Under the pieces are notes generated by a model that did no database searches, was not told where the DNA came from, and saw only the letters and a program-made list of their open reading frames with translations. From assembly GCF_007993045.1 (NCBI RefSeq), contig NZ_VOOR01000020.1:42688-106687 (forward strand): a stretch of DNA of 64,000 nt, in the 5' to 3' direction. Shown in pieces: positions 58,082 to 64,000 of the stretch (within the stretch, counting starts at the first letter, position 1; each line of letters opens with the position of its first letter). The stretch is from Phaeodactylibacter luteus. Its GTDB lineage: Bacteria; Bacteroidota; Bacteroidia; Chitinophagales; Saprospiraceae. The position numbers and the translations under genes are program-made.

Positions 58082-58242
58082 GAGCTGTTCCGCCACGAAA
58101 ATCCAAGGGCTACTTACTCTCTCAGGTATGTCCGGATGGGTTCTGGCGAAGCCGCTACATTTGAGTTTAGCGGGCTAGATGAAAATTTTGCAAGAAAGCC
58201 AGGCATTAATTTACAATAGGAGCAAGCCCCAAACCTGCTCCA
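58082..58242 (+). repeat. Interspersed repeat family B, copy 3
   Basis: This copy has TCCAAGG, CTGGCGAAGCC, GAGTTTAGCGGGCTAGATGAAAA, AAGCCAGGC and AAGCCCCAAAC. It is the most diverged copy, with GCTCATAAAGCACTGA largely lost. It lies between the rpmA terminator and the BatE-like stop. Confidence 0.65.
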
Positions 58243-58265
58243 AGTTTCTACCTACAACTGCATCA

Positions 58266-59027
58266 CTACACCACAGCCACCACATCCTTGGGCAGCCAAC
58301 CTGCTGTGGTATCCCCCAGCCTGACTTTGTACCAGCCGCTGAGCTCATCGGTCACCTCCAGAATCTCGCCTGGGACAAGCTCCCGGACCTGCTCGCTGAT
58401 GCTATCGGGCGCGAGGTAGAGGGAAGCTTCGGGAGACATCACCACCGCTTCCGTGCGCAGGTATTCCTGCTGAGCCCGGCTGTAGCTCAGGCTCAGGGGC
58501 AGGATGGCCGCCAACAATGCCAGCAGGCCTAGAAAGAAGCCTGCTTTCCGGTAAGTGCGGGACGAGCCCCATTTCCACGCTGCCAGCCCACTTGCGCCGA
58601 TCCAAAGGAGCAGTATGCCCAGCCAAGCCCAGCCACGAGCACGCAGGCGGCCAGCCAGCCCGTTCCAAAGGCGGACCGTAGCCGATTGCCTAATTTGCAC
58701 TACGGGCGCCCCTAGCTCGTCTTGCACAAGCTGCAGGTTGGACCTGACCTGCTGATTTTTGGGCGCCAGCCGCTGTGCACGCCGGTAATGCAGCACGGCA
58801 GCTGCCAAATCGCCGTTCTTGTAGTGGGCGTTGCCCAGGTTGTACCAAAGGGCTACAGATTCGTAACCCGCATCGCGCACCGCTTCATAGCGGCTAATGG
58901 CAGCGGGATAGTCTTTATCCTGATACGCCTCATGGCCTGCCTGTAGCAATTGCTCAGGAGCTGAAGCAATGGCCAGGCTCTGTAGCCCAAAAAGCAAGGC
59001 CACAAATATCCAAAACTGCTTATCCAT
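58266..59027 (-). CDS. BatE-like TPR and SH3 domain protein
   Basis: The 253-residue protein has a signal-like segment (1-22) and TPRs (about 25-105). Two membrane segments follow (about 133-152 and 160-180), then a bacterial SH3 domain (about 190-253). This matches the BatE layout of Bacteroidota aerotolerance-type operons, but the other Bat genes are absent. It starts two bases after the stop of the OstA-like gene. Confidence 0.75.
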   Translation of the reverse strand: MDKQFWIFVALLFGLQSLAIASAPEQLLQAGHEAYQDKDYPAAISRYEAVRDAGYESVALWYNLGNAHYKNGDLAAAVLHYRRAQRLAPKNQQVRSNLQLVQDELGAPVVQIRQSATVRLWNGLAGRLRARGWAWLGILLLWIGASGLAAWKWGSSRTYRKAGFFLGLLALLAAILPLSLSYSRAQQEYLRTEAVVMSPEASLYLAPDSISEQVRELVPGEILEVTDELSGWYKVRLGDTTAGWLPKDVVAVV

Positions 59028-59029
59028 CT

Positions 59030-60967
59030 TTACTCGGTTGTTTTTTCCTTTCCACCGGCAGTAGCAGGCCGCTCCGGTTTTTTCACCTGCCGCCCGTTGA
59101 CAGGCAGCGGCTGCAATTCCCGTTTCCGGGAAAGGTCGAACAGGTCGTCCAGCCCTCCGGGCCGGAAATCGGTATCCCAGCGTACCCCCTCCAGCTTTAG
59201 CTGCTCGTGATTGGCCTGCCCCATAGGCAGCATTTGCGCCTTGGGCTGATTCATGAATTTGATTTTCTCAACTTCGTTGTCCCCAAAGTAAAGGACCATT
59301 TCGCTACAAACGGTCTTGTTGACGCCTACATATTTTTTGCTGTCGTCAATCGCATAGTACACCGACTCCGCATTGCCGTTCACATCCATGCGCCGGAGCT
59401 CGTTTTTGCGGAATACCGCCGTGATGAATTTCCCTTTCACTTGGTTGAACAGGATCTCATCCGGGGAGTTGACGATGAAGGCGTTCTGCCGAAGGTAAAT
59501 GCGGTCGATCTGATCGTTGACCAGCTGAATGTTCACCGTATCGGCGTAAAATTGAGAAGTGTCCGACCAGACTAATGGCTCGCGGAACAGCCGGAAAATG
59601 GAATCTGTAGTGCTATAAACCAGGGAGTCGCAAAGCGCCTGCAAATCAGACTTGTAAATGCGTACGTCATGATAAGCCCTGAGCTGCCGTGCGCTATCCT
59701 GCCCCAGGCTATCCTGCCCCAGGCTATCGGCCCGGAGGGAGAGCAAAGTATCCGAAGCCATGAAAAGGGAGTCGCCATCAAGCAGGGTAATCAGCAGCGG
59801 GCGGCCGTTGCGGCCGCCAAAGGCTTTTAGGTAATCCCGCTGCCGGTCGTATTCTGCTGTATCACAACGAATGGCGAGGTTTGCTGCCGTATCCTGCCAG
59901 ATGACATCCCCAAGTGCCAGCCCCATCCCGAGCTCTTCGCTGTAATCTACCTGGTTGGCCTCAAGGATTTGAGGGGGGTCGCTGATGCGGGTCCTGCCTC
60001 GGGTAGAATAGACCTCGCGCTTAGCATCGTATATGATCTCATCGCCTTGGATGTCCTGTTCGGCATCCCGGTAACGCCCATTGCCACGGATGGAAGTCCG
60101 GTCGAGTTCCTCTTCATAGCGGATCACATCCCCCGTTGCTTCCCTTTCGCCTTCTGTAAAAATGGCATTGCCGCGCAGATCGTAGGCTTTTTCCTGCCCA
60201 TCGTACCGTATAGTATCGGCAACCGCCAACTGCTCTCCGCGTTGGTACTGCGCATTAGACCTAAATTCTGCAATATTGCGCCCGGTATCATAAAAGCCCG
60301 TTTCACAGTACAGCCGGGTCGTATCACTGTTGATGAGCGTGGGGCCAAGAAAACGGACTACTCTGCTTTCGGTATTAAAAGCGAGCGTATCCGCCAATAG
60401 GTTGAAAGCCGTATCGATGACGATCACACTATCCTTGAAGTAGATTTCTTTATCCGACACATAGTAATAGCCCCGCTTGCTCGTCAGCTGAGTTTCTCCC
60501 TGTGTAAGCGTCGCGCCATTTTGGTAGGTCGCCACTTTGGTGCTGAGGTCGTAGGTCAGCCGGTTGGTGAACAGCCGCTGCTCCCCTTTTTGAAGGATGA
60601 CATCCCCAAAGAGCTCAGCAATGCGGGTACTGCCATCGTAATAGAGAGAGTCTGCAAAAACACTGAGGGAATCCCCCTGCTGAATGAGGACATCGCCCTT
60701 GGCGTAAACCTCCATATCATTGCGGATGGTAGCCGTGTCGCAATACATATAAATGCTGTCTTGCCGGAGCTCTACATTGCCATTGAGCTTTTGCAGCACA
60801 TCGCTCCCAGCTTGCAGGTACTCGAACACATCTGCGTGGTCTACCTCAACTTCCTGCCGTGCAGTATCTTGCGCCGGCGCCTGCTGAGCAGATAACGGCC
60901 CTCCCAGCAAGAATAGAGCGGCACCTATCAGTACCCTTTTCTTTACTTCAACTTGAAATCTAATCAT
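59030..60967 (-). CDS. OstA/LptA-like periplasmic protein
   Basis: The 645-residue protein has a signal peptide (MIRFQVEVKKRVLIGAALFLLG...LSAQ) and long OstA-type beta-jellyroll repeats (YMYCDTATI, GDVLIQQGDSLSVFADSLYYDG and similar). Such proteins bind lipopolysaccharide and bridge it across the periplasm. A short tandem repeat (LGQDSLGQD) occurs near residue 420. I chose the ATG at 60967; ATGs at 60994 and 61042 are in frame but precede the signal. It and the BatE-like gene form a minus-strand pair. Confidence 0.85.
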   Translation of the reverse strand: MIRFQVEVKKRVLIGAALFLLGGPLSAQQAPAQDTARQEVEVDHADVFEYLQAGSDVLQKLNGNVELRQDSIYMYCDTATIRNDMEVYAKGDVLIQQGDSLSVFADSLYYDGSTRIAELFGDVILQKGEQRLFTNRLTYDLSTKVATYQNGATLTQGETQLTSKRGYYYVSDKEIYFKDSVIVIDTAFNLLADTLAFNTESRVVRFLGPTLINSDTTRLYCETGFYDTGRNIAEFRSNAQYQRGEQLAVADTIRYDGQEKAYDLRGNAIFTEGEREATGDVIRYEEELDRTSIRGNGRYRDAEQDIQGDEIIYDAKREVYSTRGRTRISDPPQILEANQVDYSEELGMGLALGDVIWQDTAANLAIRCDTAEYDRQRDYLKAFGGRNGRPLLITLLDGDSLFMASDTLLSLRADSLGQDSLGQDSARQLRAYHDVRIYKSDLQALCDSLVYSTTDSIFRLFREPLVWSDTSQFYADTVNIQLVNDQIDRIYLRQNAFIVNSPDEILFNQVKGKFITAVFRKNELRRMDVNGNAESVYYAIDDSKKYVGVNKTVCSEMVLYFGDNEVEKIKFMNQPKAQMLPMGQANHEQLKLEGVRWDTDFRPGGLDDLFDLSRKRELQPLPVNGRQVKKPERPATAGGKEKTTE

Positions 60968-61088
60968 GTTGCAAACTTCCGGCTTTCCCGCCATTAACCA
61001 GCCCTTTATGGAATACTTTTTTGAAACGCGCACCTCCTGCAAGCCGCTGTGCCCCTATACCAGGTTAACCCTTCTTTAACAAGGGCGC

Positions 61089-61274
61089 AAACCAGATTGC
61101 CGCTTATGGGGCCTGCCCAGCCTGTTTCGCGGTAGGGGGCCTGCCCCTGCCGCAAGGATGGGTCAGCGGGCAGGTGCCGCTATGCTACGGGGCTCGCTGT
61201 CCGCTCGGCCCCTCGCCCTACAGGCGTCGGGTCTGGCCTTTGGCCACCCCTGCGCAGCGCTAGGCCGGCGCCAA
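61089..61274 (+). repeat. Interspersed repeat family A, copy 6 (long form)
   Basis: This copy has AACCAGATTG, a double GGGGCCTGCCC/GGGGGCCTGCCCC lead, the core block and the long spacer CTCGCCCTACAGGCGTCGGG, ending GCAGCGCTAGGCC. It fills much of the gap between the OstA-like start and the last gene. The gap also holds a small hairpin near 61372-61393 (CAGCGC/GCGCTG). Confidence 0.85.
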
Positions 61275-61467
61275 GGAGGTGGCACTGCCCTACCGGCAGG
61301 CTGTTTTTTTTCTATTGGCAAGTAGGCAGCATTGTGGCCTTTTTTCTATATTGTAGCATCGTCTGAGCTACAGCGCGGCGCACCGGGCGCTGCAAGCAGG
61401 TTGGCTCAGCCTGGGCAAAGTGGGAAAAAGAACGACAAATTGGGGGGATAAGTGCGTGTATTAGCGA

Positions 61468-61477
61468 GTTAGTCACC
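61468..61477 (+). other. Left flank of the AT-rich cassette: GTTAGTCACC
   Basis: This 10-base sequence is the exact reverse complement of GGTGACTAAC at 63939-63948. It lies 19 bases before the start codon. GTTAGTC resembles the integron core site GTTRRRY with one mismatch. Confidence 0.55.
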
Positions 61478-61495
61478 ATTAAAAAAATAGAAACA

Positions 61496-63928
61496 ATGAA
61501 AAAACATTTAACAATCACATTTGCTTTAATTAGCAGTTTTCTTTCTGCACAAGTAACTTTTACTCCAAACTATGTATCTGGCGGATATAATGGGGCAGAG
61601 CCTCTTTCAGTGTTTACGACTGATATTGACGGCGACGGCGATAAAGATATTTTCGTTTCATCAGAGGGACCAGTTGTTCCTGATAATAAAATGTATTGGT
61701 TTAGAAATTTAGGCAATGAAAATTTTGAAAGGCTAACCCTCTCCGAAGAGTATGGTTCGACGCTGATTGAGGGAATTGATTTTGATAGCGATGGAGATAT
61801 TGATATTGTATCAACTGAAGGTGATATTGTCTGGTTTGAAAATGATGGAACTGGTATATTGACAGAAAGAATTGTCCCCTTTGAGGCAGGAGGAATGTTT
61901 CCAATGGGTTCAGGTAAATCTGATATAATTGATTTAGACGGAGATGGGGATTTAGACATTTTATTGCCTTCAACTACATTTTACAATATTCCCCCTTGTG
62001 ATGATTACACATTGTTTTGGATGGAAAATGATGGCAATATGAATTTTACTCCGAAATCAATTACCTGTGATGAATTCGATGACGCAAATGATGTAATAGC
62101 AGAAGATTACGATAACGATGGAGATTTGGATTTCGTTGCTGCCGCAGGATGTAATCCTGTTACAATTTCATGGTACGAAAACAATGGGAATGAAGATTTT
62201 ATCTATCACTTTATTGAGGAGATTCAAACCTGTAATTCAGGAAGACTAACAAAAGGCGATTTGAACAATGATGGAAATAAAGACTTCCTTTTGTCCAATA
62301 GCAATTTTATTTATTGGTATAATAACGATGGAAGTGGAAACTTTGCCAAGACAACAATTTCATCTGACGTTTCAGGAATTAGGCAAATATCTGTGATTGA
62401 TTTGGATGAAAACGGTAACATTGACATTGTAATAGCTCAAGGTGGGTCTAATAGTGTTATGTGGTTTCAAAATAATGGTAGCCAGCAATTCGCAGAAAAT
62501 ATTGTAGGTGAAAATATATTCGGAAGCGCATCATTTGTTTTTACTGACGATATTGATAATGACGGAGACTTTGATATTATTTCCTGCTCATCTGGTGACA
62601 ATACTATATCATGGTTCGAGAATGATGGACAGGAAAAATTTTTTGAACACCAAGTTCAGAATAAATCATTTGGAGCATCTGATGTTTATGGGGCAGATAT
62701 TGATGGAGATAATGATATTGATATTGTATCAGCATCGAGATATGATGATAAAATTTCGTGGATTGAAAATTTCAACAATGATGTGTATTCAGAACATGTA
62801 GTCGGGAAAATAGATTATGCAACTGCCGTTTTTGCAATAGATATGGATAATGATAATGATGTAGATATTTTAGGAGCAGGACAATATGTAGCTTGGTATG
62901 AGAATGATGGTAACAACTATTTCACCGAACATATTGTCACATTAAATACAAGTTCAATAGAAACAGTTCATGCAATTGACTTCGATGGAGATAACGATGT
63001 TGACATAATAACAGACCCTTTGGGCATTTTTTGGTATGAAAATGATGGTAGCCAAAACTTTACAGAGCATTCCGTATATGACAATACAGGCTCTTGGTCT
63101 GCTTTCCCAATTGACATGAACAATGACAATAAAATTGATGTAATCTCTGCATTTGAATATGATGACCAAGTTGGTATTTTCACCAATGATGGCAGCCAAA
63201 ATTTCACAGAACAATTTGTCGATTTGAGTTCATTTAATGCCCAAGCAGTTTTTCCCATTGACATTGATAATGATGCGGATATGGATATAATTGTTGCGAC
63301 AGGCACGCCTTATTCTCTGGTTTTAATCAAAAACAATGGAGGTCAGAGTTTTTCTGAACAAATAGTGACATTAGATATTTTTCAGCCAATTGCAGTTGGC
63401 GCTGGAGATATGAATAATGATGGAAATGTGGATATTGTAGCATCTGGGGCTGACGGAATCCTTGCTTGGTATGAAAATGATGGCAATCTCAACTTTGACA
63501 AAAAAGTCATTTCTTCTAATTCATTGGATGACCCTGTCAACCTTCTTGTAATTGATGTAGACAAGGACGGAGCTTATGATATTATAACCAACTCTATGCA
63601 TGATGACCAAGTTGTTGTTTTCTATAATGACATAGAAACAACACCTGTAAATGAAATATATTTAGAACGAGAATTATTAAATATATACCCAAATCCATTA
63701 TCAAATTATTCGGACTTGTTTTTTACCGTTAAAGAAAATGGTTTGGCAACAATATCCATATATAATCATCTTGGAGTTGAAGTGAAAAAAAATCACTCTG
63801 CCCAAGTGACAAATGGAGTTAATTCAATTAATATTAGTGGAGTTAATTTGCCATGCGGTGTTTACACCTTAAATATAAATATTAATAACAAACTACTTGT
63901 AGGAAAATTTATTATAATAAAAGACTAA
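61496..63928 (+). CDS. Secreted FG-GAP/VCBS-repeat protein with T9SS type A sorting domain
   Basis: The 810-residue protein has a signal peptide (MKKHLTITFALISSFLSAQ). At least 14 repeats follow of the calcium-loop type DxDxDGDxDI paired with WFENDG-type strands (about 40-690), which should fold as a beta-propeller. A C-terminal region (about 725-810, starting LLNIYPNPLSN) is a T9SS sorting domain. It probably becomes a surface or secreted binding protein. The gene is far more AT-rich than the rest of the window, with strong use of AAT, GAT and ATA codons, a sign of transfer. Confidence 0.9.
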   Translation: MKKHLTITFALISSFLSAQVTFTPNYVSGGYNGAEPLSVFTTDIDGDGDKDIFVSSEGPVVPDNKMYWFRNLGNENFERLTLSEEYGSTLIEGIDFDSDGDIDIVSTEGDIVWFENDGTGILTERIVPFEAGGMFPMGSGKSDIIDLDGDGDLDILLPSTTFYNIPPCDDYTLFWMENDGNMNFTPKSITCDEFDDANDVIAEDYDNDGDLDFVAAAGCNPVTISWYENNGNEDFIYHFIEEIQTCNSGRLTKGDLNNDGNKDFLLSNSNFIYWYNNDGSGNFAKTTISSDVSGIRQISVIDLDENGNIDIVIAQGGSNSVMWFQNNGSQQFAENIVGENIFGSASFVFTDDIDNDGDFDIISCSSGDNTISWFENDGQEKFFEHQVQNKSFGASDVYGADIDGDNDIDIVSASRYDDKISWIENFNNDVYSEHVVGKIDYATAVFAIDMDNDNDVDILGAGQYVAWYENDGNNYFTEHIVTLNTSSIETVHAIDFDGDNDVDIITDPLGIFWYENDGSQNFTEHSVYDNTGSWSAFPIDMNNDNKIDVISAFEYDDQVGIFTNDGSQNFTEQFVDLSSFNAQAVFPIDIDNDADMDIIVATGTPYSLVLIKNNGGQSFSEQIVTLDIFQPIAVGAGDMNNDGNVDIVASGADGILAWYENDGNLNFDKKVISSNSLDDPVNLLVIDVDKDGAYDIITNSMHDDQVVVFYNDIETTPVNEIYLERELLNIYPNPLSNYSDLFFTVKENGLATISIYNHLGVEVKKNHSAQVTNGVNSINISGVNLPCGVYTLNININNKLLVGKFIIIKD

Positions 63929-63938
63929 AGAAGAAAAC

Positions 63939-63996
63939 GGTGACTAACAAAGTGCAAAACGGCAATAGCGGCTATGCGCCGCTACTGCGTTTGCAC
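63939..63996 (+). other. attC-like site after the last gene
   Basis: GGTGACTAAC is followed by an imperfect palindrome at 63952-63996. The arms are GTGCAAAACGGCAATAGCGGC and GCCGCTACTGCGTTTGCAC. They pair with two unpaired bases on the left arm and one mismatch. This bulged hairpin next to a core-like GACTAAC is the layout of integron attC sites. The far core site would lie just past the window end. Confidence 0.5.
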
Positions 63997-64000
63997 AGAC

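Noticed and set aside
59696..59727. Tandem 15-base repeat inside the OstA-like gene
   Set aside because: It is only two units, in frame, and encodes a harmless LGQDS duplication; no sign of a functional repeat.
61310..61467. A full attC or attI site upstream of the AT-rich gene
   Set aside because: Only the 10-base core-like flank is clear. The small CAGCGC/GCGCTG stem is not placed like an attC hairpin, so I did not call a site.

Overview
The window looks like chromosome of a GC-rich member of the Bacteroidota, most likely in or near the Saprospiria/Lewinellaceae. This rests on a LpxC-FabZ fusion protein, a PorP/SprF-family type IX secretion (T9SS) protein, C-terminal T9SS sorting domains, outer-membrane beta-barrel receptors, DUF5522 and DUF3667 proteins, and promoters of the Bacteroidota type (TAnnTTTG with an upstream TTG). 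The assignment to class or family is inference. No rRNA, tRNA, CRISPR array, transposase gene or prophage was seen.

Layout. 1-9.4 kb: the end of an amidohydrolase, trhO, a vanadium haloperoxidase-like protein, tesB, a TMTC-like membrane protein with TPRs and a GH3/beta-lactamase fusion. 9.6-17.5 kb: a choice-of-anchor V protein with a T9SS tail, a PlsC acyltransferase, a CotH protein and a large AsmA-like protein. 17.8-25.9 kb: a bactofilin/AtpZ/biotin-carrier run, a PorP/SprF protein, a serine protease with an added zinc ribbon, mutM, a secreted esterase and pdxH. 26-37.9 kb: a TonB-type outer-membrane receptor, the lipid A block (lpxD, lpxC-fabZ, lpxA), an orphan ABC ATPase, a flavoprotein, hemC, an IscA-type protein and a glycosyltransferase. 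38-52.6 kb: alaS divergent from an M23 peptidase, a CapA lipoprotein, gatB, a MerR regulator, an SLC45-like sugar transporter, an M14 peptidase and an AraC regulator. 52.7-61 kb: a polysaccharide-type run (Gfo/Idh/MocA enzyme, lipoprotein, sugar-phosphate transferase), rplU-rpmA, a BatE-like protein and an OstA/LptA-like protein. 61.5-64 kb: an AT-rich gene for a secreted repeat protein that looks like a mobile cassette.

Most of the window is ordinary core genome with a strong cell-envelope theme: lipid A synthesis, LPS transport, peptidoglycan recycling, outer-membrane biogenesis and surface proteins.

The unusual features are mainly non-coding. Two families of interspersed intergenic repeats occur, family A with six copies and family B with three. 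A 169-bp MITE-like palindromic element with TA ends has split one family A copy. The last gene is flanked by a perfect 10-bp inverted pair and followed by an attC-like bulged hairpin, which suggests an integron-type cassette. The most unusual protein is ribosomal protein L27, which carries a long Ala/Lys linker and a helix-hairpin-helix domain.
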